This document shows, piece after piece, positions 36,280 to 45,199 of a DNA stretch of 64,000 nt. Both the position numbers and the translations under genes were made by a program. Source of the DNA: Acinetobacter sichuanensis (GTDB lineage: Bacteria > Pseudomonadota > Gammaproteobacteria > Pseudomonadales > Moraxellaceae); assembly GCF_003024515.2 (NCBI RefSeq), contig NZ_PYIX02000003.1, positions 124,001-188,000 on the forward strand, given 5' to 3'. The notes beneath the pieces are model-generated. The model made no database searches, had not been told where the DNA came from, and was given only the letters and a program-made list of their open reading frames with translations. Each line of letters begins with the position of its first letter. The stretch's first letter is position 1.

Positions 36280-37167
36280 ATGAGAACTCTGCAACAAACC
36301 TCATGGCGTGATCGTTTAGAAGCTTATTATTATTTGTGCCGTTTTGATAAACCAATTGGTACAGAGTTGGTTTTTTGGCCAACGATGTGGGCGTTATGGA
36401 TTGCAGCAGGGGGAATTCCTGATCTTGTGACATTAACTGCTATGGTATTAGGTACGATTTTCATGCGTGCAGCAGGTTGTGCAATTAATGATTTTGCAGA
36501 TCGCAAGGTGGATGCGCATGTAGAACGAACCAAAAATAGACCTTTAGCCACAGGTGTAATCTCAGCCAAAGAAGCAATTTGGGTTTTTATTGCTTTGGTG
36601 GTTGCAAGTGCTTGTACATTGTTTTTCTTACCGATTGCAACGTTCTATTGTGCATTGGCAGGTTTGGTATTGGCATTTATTTATCCATTTATGAAACGCT
36701 ATACGCATTTACCACAAGTGGTTTTAGGCATGGCATTTTCATGGGGTATTCCAATGTCTTTTACAGCGATGGGCAAGCCTTTGGATTGGTCATGTTGGTT
36801 ACTTTATTTTGGTAATTTGGCTTGGACAGTGGCTTATGATACACAATATGCGATTACTGACCGTGAATATGATTTAAAAATTGGTGTGAAGTCAACAGCC
36901 ATTTTATTTGGTAAATATGACATCGAAATTATTTCACTATTACAAGCAATCAGCGTACTTTTAATTGGTGCAACTTTATATTTAGAAAATTTATTATTTC
37001 CTTATGGCTTGATTGCTTTAATTATTGTTGTTGCAGATTTTATTTATCAATGGACAAAAACCAATGACCGCGACCCACAACGCTGTTTTTGGGCATTTCG
37101 TCATAATCGTTGGGTGGGTTTTATTATCTTTGTCGGTATATTTATTGCTTTATATTTTAAAAATTAA
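36280..37167 (+). CDS. ubiA: 4-hydroxybenzoate polyprenyltransferase
   Basis: It is an inner-membrane enzyme that attaches the polyprenyl tail to 4-hydroxybenzoate. It has 295 residues and eight or nine membrane segments. The two Asp-rich Mg2+/diphosphate sites are NDFADRKVD (~70) and DREYDLKIGVKS (~195). It lies directly behind ubiC, whose product it uses. Confidence 0.97.
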   Translation: MRTLQQTSWRDRLEAYYYLCRFDKPIGTELVFWPTMWALWIAAGGIPDLVTLTAMVLGTIFMRAAGCAINDFADRKVDAHVERTKNRPLATGVISAKEAIWVFIALVVASACTLFFLPIATFYCALAGLVLAFIYPFMKRYTHLPQVVLGMAFSWGIPMSFTAMGKPLDWSCWLLYFGNLAWTVAYDTQYAITDREYDLKIGVKSTAILFGKYDIEIISLLQAISVLLIGATLYLENLLFPYGLIALIIVVADFIYQWTKTNDRDPQRCFWAFRHNRWVGFIIFVGIFIALYFKN

Positions 37168-37206
37168 AAATTTAAAGACAAACGATGAAAACATTACATT
37201 TTCATG

Positions 37207-37236
37207 GAAAGTACCCTAGTAAGGTACTTTTTTTTG
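37207..37236 (+). terminator. Intrinsic terminator of ubiCA
   Basis: AAAGTACC pairs with GGTACTTT around a 7-nt loop and is followed by T residues. Confidence 0.88.
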
Positions 37237-37292
37237 TGTTTTATTAGGTAAGTGCTCATGAAGGGCGAAAAAACAACAATGAGGATGTAACT

Positions 37293-38534
37293 ATGCAACA
37301 CTTACTTAAAAAATCACTTATCGCACTGAGTTGTAGTTCGGTTCTCTTTTTTGCGGGGTGTAATGACGATGATGACGATGATTATTCATGGTCAAGTAAT
37401 AAAACATATGTTTCAGAAAAGACATATAACTTAGATAAAATTTCAAATGCGGCTTCTGTGAAGGTTATGTCTTATAAAATGCCAACAGCCTCAGGACAAA
37501 CAAAAGAAGCTACAGCAATGGTCTTTGTGCCTAATACAGCACAACCAAAAGATGGTTGGCGTGTCGTTGTTTGGGAGCATGGTACAGTAGGTATTGGAGA
37601 CAGTTGTGCACCAAGTAATAATGCTTTTAATCCACGTTTTAAAACAATGGCTGAAAGTTTATTAAAAGAAGGCTATGTAATCGTTGCACCTGATTATGAA
37701 GGTCTTGGTACAGCAGGTATACATCCATATCTTAATTTAAAGAGTGCAGCTAATTCAGCAATTTATGCAGTTAAGGCATATAAAGAACAGTATACAAATC
37801 GTATAAATGGTCAATGGATGTCTGTTGGTCAATCTCAAGGAGGGCATGCTTCTTTAGGTACGGCTGAATTTGCTGCTGATGATGTTAATTATAAAGGTGC
37901 AGTCGCAGGTGCACCTGCTTCAAGTCTTGGCTATATTATTTCGGAAGTTGCACCAAAAGCAATTCAACAAGTATTACTAGGTGAAGCTGTAGGTGCAGTT
38001 CCTAAAGGCACAGCGATTGATATTCAAGCAGAGTTATTAGCATATGCGGCGTATACAACGGTAGGTATTACTGCATATGAGCCTAAGTTTAATTATCGTG
38101 AATTATTCCAAGAACGCTCACGTACAGTAGCAGAATTTGCAGAAGGAACAACTGGTGAAAATGGCTTATGTTTGATAGATTTACATAATAAATTTGCAGA
38201 TGATATTAAAGCTTATTTATCAAGTAATCCGACAAAAACTGTGCTTGATTATCCAAGCTTAGTAAAAGATTTTCAAAATAATGCTACTGTTAAACAGTTT
38301 TTAGCAGATAACCAACCAGCCACCAAAAAAATTAATACGCCTGTCATGATTATCCAAGGAACACAGGATAGGGCGGTACCTTATGCAGTTACAGATCAAT
38401 TGCAAAAAAATCTAAAAGCATTAGGGACAGATGTTACTTTCTTGCCTGTAGAAGGTGCGAGCCACACAGAAGCGATTGTAAAAATGAATCCTGAACTTGT
38501 AAAATTTATTAAAGAAAAAATGCCTGCAAAATAA
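37293..38534 (+). CDS. Secreted lipase/esterase-like alpha/beta hydrolase, lipoprotein
   Basis: This 413-residue serine hydrolase has a lipobox (LFFAGC, Cys ~23) followed by NDDDDDDYSWSS. The nucleophile is in VGQSQGGHAS (~180), the acid probably in IQGTQDRAVP (~355) and the histidine in EGASHTEA (~390). VVVWEHGTVG may form the oxyanion side. It resembles the secretory-lipase/prolyl-peptidase-like group; the real substrate is unknown. The acidic tag after the lipidated Cys is nearly the same as in the GlpQ lipoprotein at 1.3-2.4 kb. GAGGA precedes the ATG. Confidence 0.85.
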   Translation: MQHLLKKSLIALSCSSVLFFAGCNDDDDDDYSWSSNKTYVSEKTYNLDKISNAASVKVMSYKMPTASGQTKEATAMVFVPNTAQPKDGWRVVVWEHGTVGIGDSCAPSNNAFNPRFKTMAESLLKEGYVIVAPDYEGLGTAGIHPYLNLKSAANSAIYAVKAYKEQYTNRINGQWMSVGQSQGGHASLGTAEFAADDVNYKGAVAGAPASSLGYIISEVAPKAIQQVLLGEAVGAVPKGTAIDIQAELLAYAAYTTVGITAYEPKFNYRELFQERSRTVAEFAEGTTGENGLCLIDLHNKFADDIKAYLSSNPTKTVLDYPSLVKDFQNNATVKQFLADNQPATKKINTPVMIIQGTQDRAVPYAVTDQLQKNLKALGTDVTFLPVEGASHTEAIVKMNPELVKFIKEKMPAK

Positions 38535-38549
38535 TCATTTAAGGGCGTT

Positions 38550-38582
38550 AGGGCTTAAAAATTTTATTTTAAGCCCTTTTAA
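38550..38582. terminator. Terminator between the lipase-like gene and bcp-like gene
   Basis: GGGCTTAAAA pairs with TTTTAAGCCC around an AT-rich loop and is followed by TTTT; the flanking genes converge. Confidence 0.85.
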
Positions 38583-38585
38583 AAA

Positions 38586-39044
38586 CTACTTCTGTAGAGC
38601 TTTTAAATCTTCTAAAACAATTTCAGCATGTCCTGCTGCTTTGACTTTGCGATATTCTTTAACCAATTGACCTTTATGGAAAATAAAAGTAGAGCGTTCG
38701 ATACCCATGACTTTTTTACCATACATATTTTTTTCTTTAATGACATCAAAATGCTGACATAACACTTCATCTTTGTCACTAATCAAGTCAATCGTTAAAG
38801 CCTGTTTTTCAGTAAAGTTCTGATGCGTTTTTACTGAGTCACGAGAAACCCCAATAATTGTAGTATTTAAAGCATCAAATTGATCTTTTAAACAAGAAAA
38901 TCCAACGGCTTGTGTCGTACAACCTGGCGTATTATCTTTTGGATAAAAATAAATGATTAACCAATCCGTTGATTGTTCAGAAAGGTTAATTTCGCCTGTT
39001 GTACTTAAAAAATTTTGTGTTGGGAGTTGAATCGTTTCAGTCAT
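38586..39044 (-). CDS. bcp: Thiol peroxidase, Bcp/PrxQ-like peroxiredoxin
   Basis: It reduces hydroperoxides with a peroxidatic Cys in PKDNTPGCTTQAVGF (~45). It has 152 residues. The start at 39044 is favoured because AAGGA ends six bases away, while the ATG at 39050 (overlapping the previous stop as ATGA) touches it. The resolving Cys normally five residues after the peroxidatic one is Val here; another Cys lies nine residues after it, so the recycling route may differ. It is translationally close to the upstream diphthine-ligase-like gene. Confidence 0.88.
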   Translation of the reverse strand: MTETIQLPTQNFLSTTGEINLSEQSTDWLIIYFYPKDNTPGCTTQAVGFSCLKDQFDALNTTIIGVSRDSVKTHQNFTEKQALTIDLISDKDEVLCQHFDVIKEKNMYGKKVMGIERSTFIFHKGQLVKEYRKVKAAGHAEIVLEDLKALQK

Positions 39045-39046
39045 GC

Positions 39047-39748
39047 TCATTCCTTAAAATGTTGTTCATGCTCTAGTTTCAATGTTAAAAAAGCATAATT
39101 TTCATGATACAGAATATCACCTTTAACCACAGAAAGTGGTTGTTTGAAAATAGGTGCATCAATCATAGTCGTATGAAATTCACCTGCTTCACCACACGGG
39201 TCGATATGACGTGCTAATAACTCATCAACAAAGCTTTGATCTAAAACACGCCCAAGGTCTTCAACTTTCATACCTAGATTTAAGTTAATAGTAACCACAA
39301 TGCATTTAAAATTTAATGAAATAAGTTCCTTTACAACCTCAAGACGTGGTTTTTGCCATAAAGGCATACATAACTCGATATCTTGACGGTCACAAATAGA
39401 TTGATTCCATTGTGCATGTCCAAGTAAATCAATATCTCCTGTTACTAAAATCTCAGCGCCATATTGTTTTGCTTCATCTAGCATGTGTAAAAATTCATGC
39501 TCATAATTTTCCCATGTGGCAGCTGCTTTTAAAATAGGCAAACCTAATGCTGCAGCTTGCGCATCAATAATCTCAAGAGGCATTGCATGGGAGCGTGAAC
39601 GTAGACCTTGTTCTTCTAGCATGATCATTAAGGCAACAGGCGTACCTGTTTGCATTGCATGATAAAGCGCAAGGCTGCTGTCTTTACCACCACTATAAGA
39701 AGCAACAAATTTACGCTGTTGCAAGGGTTTTGGAATAAATTTGTGCAT
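39047..39748 (-). CDS. Diphthine-ammonia-ligase-like ATP pyrophosphatase (PF01902)
   Basis: This 233-residue member of the adenine-nucleotide alpha-hydrolase-like family has the PP-loop SYSGGKDSSLAL near residue 20 and the family blocks MLEEQGLRSRSHAMP, ILVTGDIDLLGHAQWN and DPCGEAGEFHTTM. Eukaryotic members make diphthamide; bacteria lack that residue, so the bacterial function is unknown. The start at 39748 (MHKFIPK) was taken because a terminator for the preceding gene covers the codons upstream. Its stop overlaps the next gene by ATGA. Confidence 0.87.
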   Translation of the reverse strand: MHKFIPKPLQQRKFVASYSGGKDSSLALYHAMQTGTPVALMIMLEEQGLRSRSHAMPLEIIDAQAAALGLPILKAAATWENYEHEFLHMLDEAKQYGAEILVTGDIDLLGHAQWNQSICDRQDIELCMPLWQKPRLEVVKELISLNFKCIVVTINLNLGMKVEDLGRVLDQSFVDELLARHIDPCGEAGEFHTTMIDAPIFKQPLSVVKGDILYHENYAFLTLKLEHEQHFKE

Positions 39749-39778
39749 AATATGATCTAATTGATTGACTCCAAATGA

Positions 39779-39808
39779 TAAAAAAGCCTGCATAAAGCAG
39801 GCTTTTAC
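39779..39808 (-). terminator. Intrinsic terminator of the small secreted protein gene
   Basis: AAAAGCCTGC pairs with GCAGGCTTTT around a short loop, with A and T flanks; it lies directly after the stop at 39821. Confidence 0.85.
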
Positions 39809-39820
39809 ACATACCAAATT

Positions 39821-40228
39821 TTATTTTTGTGCTTGAGCAGCTTTCATTGCAGCTTCAGTTAAAGTTTTTAATTTACCTGTTAACTGAGGACCAAAGCATG
39901 ATTGAAGTTCTTGATTTTGTTTTTGAACAAAAGCTAAAGTTGATGGGCTTTTCTTTTGATTGATGGCACTTTGAATTTGCCATTTTTGGTCATTGGTTAA
40001 TTTACCATCGGACTCAATTGCACAAGAACAATATTTGCTGACTTCAGCACTGGTTAACTTACCGCCTTTTGCAGTTTCAGTTTTACATACACCAATCAAT
40101 GCAGACTTTACGTTGCTGCTTTTATATGCTTGTTGTAATGCATTATTGTCTGCCTGAGCCGTAGTACCAAACAATGCTACTGTAGAAAATAAAGTTGAAA
40201 GAATGAGACCCGATTTTAAGTTTTTCAT
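39821..40228 (-). CDS. Small secreted Cys-containing protein of unknown function
   Basis: I do not recognise a named family. It has 135 residues from the ATG at 40228, which begins a clear signal peptide (MKNLKSGLILSTLFSTVALF, cut near TAQAD). Longer frames upstream overlap queC and are unlikely. The mature part has four cysteines (GVCKTE, KYCSCAIE, QSCFGP) spaced as a possible two-disulfide helical fold, and a helical Lys/Ala-rich C-terminus. It is probably periplasmic. It follows queC by 16 bp in the same direction. Confidence 0.8.
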   Translation of the reverse strand: MKNLKSGLILSTLFSTVALFGTTAQADNNALQQAYKSSNVKSALIGVCKTETAKGGKLTSAEVSKYCSCAIESDGKLTNDQKWQIQSAINQKKSPSTLAFVQKQNQELQSCFGPQLTGKLKTLTEAAMKAAQAQK

Positions 40229-40244
40229 AAACTGTACCTTGTTA

Positions 40245-40913
40245 TTACTGTATATAACGTGTTGGGTCGGTAACACCTGCATCATTAAAACCTTGTTTTC
40301 TAAGGCGGCAGCTATCACATATTCCACAAGCACGTCCTTGGTCATCTGCTTGATAACATGAGACCGTTTGACTATAGTCTACGCCATGTTCTATGCCTAA
40401 GCGTATTATATTCGCTTTGGATAAATGTAACAGAGGTGTTTCAAATTTAAGTGGTTTTCCTTCAACACCCACTTTAGTTGCAAGACGTGCCATGTTAGCA
40501 AAAGCGTCAATAAATTCAGGGCGACAGTCAGGATATCCTGAATAATCAACAGCATTAATTCCAATGACAATGGCTTGAGCGTCGAAAACTTCTGCGGCAG
40601 CGAGTGCATATGAAAGGAAAATAGTGTTACGTGCTGGAACATAAGTTACAGGAATACCATCGGTTTCATGATCTGGAATGTCAATGTTATGGTCTGTAAG
40701 GGCTGAGCCACCTAAGTTACCTAAATCTATGTTAATCACACGATGTTCAACACCCGCTTGTTGAGCGATGGCACGAGCCGCATCTAACTCGGTTGTTGAA
40801 CGTTGACCATACATAAAGCTTAGCGCAATACAGTCATAATTTGCTTGCGCCCAAGCTAAGCAGGTTGTTGAGTCTAAGCCACCAGATAATAAGACTACGG
40901 CACGAGAGCGCAT
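40245..40913 (-). CDS. queC: 7-cyano-7-deazaguanine synthase
   Basis: It makes preQ0 from 7-carboxy-7-deazaguanine, ammonia and ATP in the queuosine tRNA pathway. It has 222 residues. The PP-loop is [14 protein letters not shown] (~9). The zinc site is a four-Cys set in [18 protein letters not shown] (~185-205). GGAG lies eight bases before the ATG. queE, one step earlier in the pathway, is the next gene upstream, 119 bp away. Confidence 0.97.
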   Translation of the reverse strand: MRSRAVVLLSGGLDSTTCLAWAQANYDCIALSFMYGQRSTTELDAARAIAQQAGVEHRVINIDLGNLGGSALTDHNIDIPDHETDGIPVTYVPARNTIFLSYALAAAEVFDAQAIVIGINAVDYSGYPDCRPEFIDAFANMARLATKVGVEGKPLKFETPLLHLSKANIIRLGIEHGVDYSQTVSCYQADDQGRACGICDSCRLRKQGFNDAGVTDPTRYIQ

Positions 40914-41032
40914 ATTTTAACTCCAAATATTGAACTTTTTCAAAAAGATAGATTATTACTTCAAAATGAAATTACACATTTATTGAAAAATAACAATCAT
41001 CAGAAAAAGTAATGCATCAAAAAATAAAGGTA

Positions 41033-41743
41033 TTAACGACCAGTTTCATCATTCCAAAGCAGTTTATGCAATTGTAATTGGAAACGTACAGGGAGATGGT
41101 CTTCTAAAATCCATTGTGCCAAGTCACGTGCCAATTGAGGTAAACGGACAGCACCTTTTTCTACAGCGAAAGCGGGCGAGAACCAAACAGTACTCACTTT
41201 TTGGTTTAAAGCAAAATCTGCCACTTGCTGTTTTGCCCATTCATAATCTTCACGATTACAAATAACAAATTTAATTTGGTCGAGTTGGGTTAAATGATCA
41301 AGATTGCTGATTAAATTACGCTGCATTTCACCTGATGTTGGTGTTTTTAGATCAAGCACTTTAGATACACGAGCATCTACTTTAGATACATCTAAGGCGC
41401 CACTGGTTTCTAGCGATACATGACAGCCTAAGTCAGCAAGACGAGTCATTAAGGGAAGTGCATTGGGTTGAGCAAGTGGCTCGCCCCCAGTAACACAAAT
41501 ATAAGGTGTTTTAAAATCTAAAGTGGTTTGAATAATGTGGTCTAAAGATTGACGTTCGCCACCTTCAAAAGAATACGTTGTATCACAATACGTGCAACGT
41601 AATGGGCAACCTGTGAGGCGAATAAATACCGTAGGCAAACCAGCAGCATTGGCTTCACCTTGTAAAGAATAAAAAATCTCCGTGATACGTAGCCCCGCAG
41701 ACGGATCAGAAACAGGAATAGTTGAAGAACGTAGAGAATTCAT
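41033..41743 (-). CDS. queE: 7-carboxy-7-deazaguanine synthase
   Basis: It is a radical-SAM enzyme that rearranges carboxy-tetrahydropterin to the deazaguanine core. It has 236 residues. The cluster motif is GCPLRCTYCDTTYSF (CxxxCxxC, ~47). FYSLQGEANAAGLP and CVTGGEPLAQPN are the usual flanking blocks. The start at 41743 (MNSLRSS) was preferred over a GTG four codons earlier. It precedes queC in the same direction. Confidence 0.96.
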   Translation of the reverse strand: MNSLRSSTIPVSDPSAGLRITEIFYSLQGEANAAGLPTVFIRLTGCPLRCTYCDTTYSFEGGERQSLDHIIQTTLDFKTPYICVTGGEPLAQPNALPLMTRLADLGCHVSLETSGALDVSKVDARVSKVLDLKTPTSGEMQRNLISNLDHLTQLDQIKFVICNREDYEWAKQQVADFALNQKVSTVWFSPAFAVEKGAVRLPQLARDLAQWILEDHLPVRFQLQLHKLLWNDETGR

Positions 41744-41783
41744 GACTTTTACCACAGATTACAAAGAGTACCACAGCTTACAA

Positions 41784-41820
41784 AATAAAAATCTCCACGC
41801 TCATCACTGAGCGTAGAGAT
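41784..41820 (-). terminator. Intrinsic terminator of dapD
   Basis: ATCTCTACGCTCA pairs with its complement (one mismatch) around a short loop. On the minus strand it runs into TTTTTATTTT, 38 bp after the dapD stop. Confidence 0.88.
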
Positions 41821-41858
41821 GAGGAAGGACTAAATTTTATTTAAAAATGAATAGAAAC

Positions 41859-42680
41859 TTAGTCTTCGCGAAGTAAGTCGTTCAAGCTGGTTTTAGAACG
41901 AGTTTGAGCATCAACTTTCTTCACAATAATAGCAGCATATAAACTATAAGTACCGCATTTAGAAGGTAGGCTACCTGCAACAACAACTGAACCTGCTGGT
42001 ACGCGACCATAATGGATTTCACCAGTTGCACGGTCATAGATTTTCGTTGATTGACCAATGAAGACACCCATTGAAATCACAGAACCTTCTTCAACAATAA
42101 CACCTTCAACAATTTCAGAACGTGCACCAATAAAACAGTTATCTTCAATAATTGTTGGGTTTGCTTGAAGTGGCTCTAATACACCACCAATACCTACACC
42201 ACCAGAAAGATGAACATTTTTACCAATTTGAGCGCATGAACCTACAGTTGCCCATGTATCAACCATTGTGCCTTCATCTACATAAGCACCAATGTTGACA
42301 TAAGAAGGCATCAAGACCACATTTTTTGCTTGGAAAGAGCCTTTACGTGCAACAGCAGGAGGAACAACACGAACACCCGCTTCTTGGAATTGTGTTTCAG
42401 TCCAGCCTTTAAATTTAGTATCAACTTTGTCGTAAAAACGCAGATCACAAGATTCAATTGGCTTATTGTCATTGATTTTAAATGACAATAAAACAGCTTT
42501 TTTAAGCCATTGGTGAACAACCCATTCACCATCAATTTTTTCTGCTACACGAAGTGAGCCATTATCTAAACCTGCAATTGCTTCCTCAACTGCTTGGCGA
42601 ATTTCTGCTGGACATGTTGCAGCAGTGAAATTAGCACGGTCTTCAAATGCTTGCTCAATAAGAGTGGAAAGCTGAGACAT
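41859..42680 (-). CDS. dapD: Tetrahydrodipicolinate N-succinyltransferase
   Basis: It transfers succinyl from CoA in the diaminopimelate/lysine pathway that lysA and dapF (33.5-35.6 kb) complete. It has 273 residues. The helical N domain spans ~1-100. The left-handed beta helix of hexapeptide repeats (~105-235) includes [20 protein letters not shown] and [20 protein letters not shown]. It ends in a short C-terminal strand region. It is divergent from carO across ~300 bp. Confidence 0.97.
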   Translation of the reverse strand: MSQLSTLIEQAFEDRANFTAATCPAEIRQAVEEAIAGLDNGSLRVAEKIDGEWVVHQWLKKAVLLSFKINDNKPIESCDLRFYDKVDTKFKGWTETQFQEAGVRVVPPAVARKGSFQAKNVVLMPSYVNIGAYVDEGTMVDTWATVGSCAQIGKNVHLSGGVGIGGVLEPLQANPTIIEDNCFIGARSEIVEGVIVEEGSVISMGVFIGQSTKIYDRATGEIHYGRVPAGSVVVAGSLPSKCGTYSLYAAIIVKKVDAQTRSKTSLNDLLRED

Positions 42681-42841
42681 GATCTTTTTCCAAAAAAGTT
42701 TGTCGAAGATTCTACACCAAAAGTGATTAAATGAGATAAAAAAACAGCTTTTTATAGAAAAATATCATACTGGAAAAAGGTTGTATTGCATAAGCATAAA
42801 AATACTAGTTTTGTATAGATGTAAAGCACCTAAAAACAAAT

Positions 42842-42880
42842 AATTATGCATAATTGTATCAAAAGTTAACAAAAGTTAAT
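42842..42880 (+). promoter_or_regulatory. Operator-like palindrome and tandem repeat upstream of carO
   Basis: A perfect 14-bp palindrome AATTATGCATAATT (42842-42855) is followed by two adjacent 10-mers AAAAGTTAAC/AAAAGTTAAT (42861-42880), one helical turn apart, just before the predicted -35. The binding regulator is unknown. Confidence 0.5.
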
Positions 42881-42895
42881 CAATATGCATATTTT

Positions 42896-42923
42896 TTGAT
42901 AGGTAATTTTTACATATTATAAA
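42896..42923 (+). promoter_or_regulatory. Predicted carO promoter
   Basis: TTGATA (42896-42901) and TATAAA (42918-42923) are separated by 16 bp, close to the sigma-70 consensus. This leaves a leader of about 50 nt before the ATG at 42980. Confidence 0.55.
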
Positions 42924-42979
42924 TTTGAGTCAAAAATATACGAATGATTAAAGAAGAAATGCTTTCTGAGGAGACATCT

Positions 42980-43723
42980 ATGAAAATGTTAAAAGTATTA
43001 GCGGTAGCAACAGCATTATCTGCATCTTGTTTTGCTATGGCTGATGACCAAGTTGTACATAGTGGTTATACATTTGATAAAAGCCAACTCATTCCAACAG
43101 GTGTACGTGCTGAAGTTGGTACAACAGGTTATGGTGGTGCCTTACTTTGGACTGCTAATCCATACGTAGGTTTGGCTTTAGGTTATAATGGCGGTGATAT
43201 TTCATGGTCAGATGATGTTAAAGTAAATGGCTCAACATATGATATGGATATGGATAACAGCCTTGCTTATTTAAATGCTGAATTCCGCCCTTGGGGTGCA
43301 AGTCAAAATGTATGGGCTCAAGGTTTATATGTAGCAGCGGGTGTAGGCTATGTTGATAATGATTATGATCTAAACCGTAATGTAAACGCTGGTCGTAATT
43401 TTACTGTGAATCATAAAGACTTCCAAGCAGGTCCTAATGGTACACAAATTAAAGGTAATTTATCATATGATAATGATATAGCACCTTATGTTGGTCTTGG
43501 TTTTGCGCCAAAAATTACTAAAAACATTGGCGTTTTTGGTGAAGTAGGTGCTTACTATACAGGTAATCCAAAAGTAAACCTTCAAGCAGTATCTGGTTCA
43601 GCTAGCTCAACTGTAGGTCATAATTTAGATCAAGAACTTGCAAATGAATCTAATAAAATTGCAAATGATGATAAATATGAATGGATGCCTGTAGGTAAAG
43701 TTGGTGTGAGTTACCACTGGTAA
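42980..43723 (+). CDS. carO: Outer-membrane channel CarO (carbapenem susceptibility porin)
   Basis: This 247-residue outer-membrane protein matches Acinetobacter CarO as I remember it: RAEVGTTGYGGALLW, NPYVGLALGYNGGDISW, NDIAPYVGLGFAPKI and the ending YEWMPVGKVGVSYHW. It folds as an eight-stranded barrel and is associated with basic amino-acid uptake and with carbapenem susceptibility; loss or alteration accompanies resistance. The signal peptide is cut near AMADD. The start at 42980 is set by GAGGAG six bases upstream; earlier ATGs at 42944 and 42959 lack one. The coding sequence is intact. Confidence 0.95.
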   Translation: MKMLKVLAVATALSASCFAMADDQVVHSGYTFDKSQLIPTGVRAEVGTTGYGGALLWTANPYVGLALGYNGGDISWSDDVKVNGSTYDMDMDNSLAYLNAEFRPWGASQNVWAQGLYVAAGVGYVDNDYDLNRNVNAGRNFTVNHKDFQAGPNGTQIKGNLSYDNDIAPYVGLGFAPKITKNIGVFGEVGAYYTGNPKVNLQAVSGSASSTVGHNLDQELANESNKIANDDKYEWMPVGKVGVSYHW

Positions 43724-43743
43724 AACAAGCCTTCTTTCATACA

Positions 43744-43771
43744 TAAAAAACGAGCTTCGGCTCGTTTTTTG
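43744..43771. terminator. Terminator between carO and the FadL-family gene
   Basis: AAAAAACGAGC-TTCG-GCTCGTTTTTT is a strong symmetric hairpin with a stable tetraloop, between convergent genes. Confidence 0.95.
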
Positions 43772-43804
43772 ATTTTTACGCATTCAATCTTAAATATTCG
43801 ATAA

Positions 43805-45022
43805 TTAAAAAAAATGTCCTATACGTAAACCATAGGCAATAGCATCATTGTTATTGACAGTGTTTAGGTTGGTATTTTGATTACCTGTAATTAAGGTCGA
43901 TTGATTCATTACATCAGCTTTTTGTAGTTTAAAATATTTAACACCTGTTGCGATGAAACTCTTAGGTCGTGGGTAATACATAACACCTAAAGCAAAAGCA
44001 TAATAACCATCTGATGGGTTTAAGGTTCCTGCGGGATTTCCTGTCCCTGAATCCCATGAAGCATCTGTAGACATGACCCATTGTTCAGTAAAACGATGCG
44101 CAATACCTAACTTCGCAGACCATTGATCATCTTGATAATCAATTAAGTTAAAATGTTGTACTAAATCTGGATATTGTTCTACCACTGTATTTAAAATGGC
44201 GTCAAATTGAGTGGGTTGGATTTCAAAATTTTTCCAATTAACCCAACGTAATGAACTATAGAGCAAGTTATTTTTATTAAGTGCTGACCTAAAATCAATA
44301 TTAATAGATTGTGGTGTTTTAATTGTTGTTGATTGCTCTGGAGTATAGAGCAAAGTTTGCCCCTGAATACTTTCATTAATATGTGATTGATGTTTGATTT
44401 CAGAACGATAAGTAATCGCTGCTTGTAAGGCATATTCTGGTCGCTGATAACTTAAGCCTGTAATCCAACCTAAGGCTGTATCAGGTTTAAATTGAGCCTC
44501 ATAACCACTCATCACCGAATAGGATAAGCCATTTAGATTTAAATAACCTTTAAAATCTTGAATTGCAAAGCCTGAATAAATATTCCAATTCGGTGTGGGT
44601 TGATAGCCAAAAATACTGGAAAGGTTATGACTATTAACATCGAATTGAGCGGATTCTAAAGACTGTTTTCCAAGTGTTGTATGTGGTGAATAATCATATT
44701 TTAAGTTTGCTGCGTAAGGTTGGTCATAAATAAAAGCCAAGGATAATTTAGGTTGATATTGAATTTTGATTGCGGCATTGAGCATAGAATAAGGTTGAAT
44801 TAAGTCACCTGTTGAAAAATCTTGTACGCCAATTTTTTGTAATTCTTCTTGATGACTGACTTGACCTGATACATTGGCATGCAGTTGTGCGTAAGATAAT
44901 TCTAAATAGTTACCACCTTCTAAAAAGGCATGAATAGATTGGTCTGATTTTTCCAATCCAGCAGCCATGCAAAATACAGGTAGCATTCCTAACGAAGCTG
45001 TCCCTAACCACTGAATATTCAT
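43805..45022 (-). CDS. FadL-family outer-membrane transport protein (OmpP1/FadL/TodX)
   Basis: It is predicted to carry long-chain fatty acids or other hydrophobic compounds across the outer membrane. It has 405 residues. A signal is cut near CMAAG. Family features are GGNYLELSYAQLHANVSG near the N-terminus, SLAFIYDQPYAANLKYDY, the WVNWKNFEIQP block and alternating aromatic strands ending in YGLRIGHFF. It may supply the beta-oxidation enzymes elsewhere in the window, but there is no direct link. Substrate is unknown. It is transcribed leftward toward carO. Confidence 0.85.
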   Translation of the reverse strand: MNIQWLGTASLGMLPVFCMAAGLEKSDQSIHAFLEGGNYLELSYAQLHANVSGQVSHQEELQKIGVQDFSTGDLIQPYSMLNAAIKIQYQPKLSLAFIYDQPYAANLKYDYSPHTTLGKQSLESAQFDVNSHNLSSIFGYQPTPNWNIYSGFAIQDFKGYLNLNGLSYSVMSGYEAQFKPDTALGWITGLSYQRPEYALQAAITYRSEIKHQSHINESIQGQTLLYTPEQSTTIKTPQSINIDFRSALNKNNLLYSSLRWVNWKNFEIQPTQFDAILNTVVEQYPDLVQHFNLIDYQDDQWSAKLGIAHRFTEQWVMSTDASWDSGTGNPAGTLNPSDGYYAFALGVMYYPRPKSFIATGVKYFKLQKADVMNQSTLITGNQNTNLNTVNNNDAIAYGLRIGHFF

Positions 45023-45145
45023 GTAATGACCTTGACCTTATCTTAAAAAGTAAATTGGTTTTTTTTTATACAAATATTTTAGGTCTATTTTTTATAATGC
45101 GCAATAATTAGAATGAATAATTGTATGATTTTGAATGTGAAAATT

Positions 45146-45173
45146 AAAAAGAGAGCAATAGTGCTCTCTTTTA
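45146..45173 (-). terminator. Intrinsic terminator after the CysB-type gene
   Basis: AAAAGAGAGCA pairs with TGCTCTCTTTT around a 4-5 nt loop, 27 bp beyond the stop. Confidence 0.88.
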
Positions 45174-45199
45174 TATAAATCTGTTTACTATGCGTCTAT

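Noticed and set aside
39749..39817. Longer N-terminus for the diphthine-ligase-like protein
   Set aside because: The extra codons run through the terminator of the preceding gene.
40229..40345. Longer N-terminus for the small secreted protein
   Set aside because: It would overlap the end of queC and bury the signal peptide.
40914..41858. preQ1 riboswitch upstream of queC or queE
   Set aside because: The leaders are short and show no preQ1 aptamer pattern that I can recognise.
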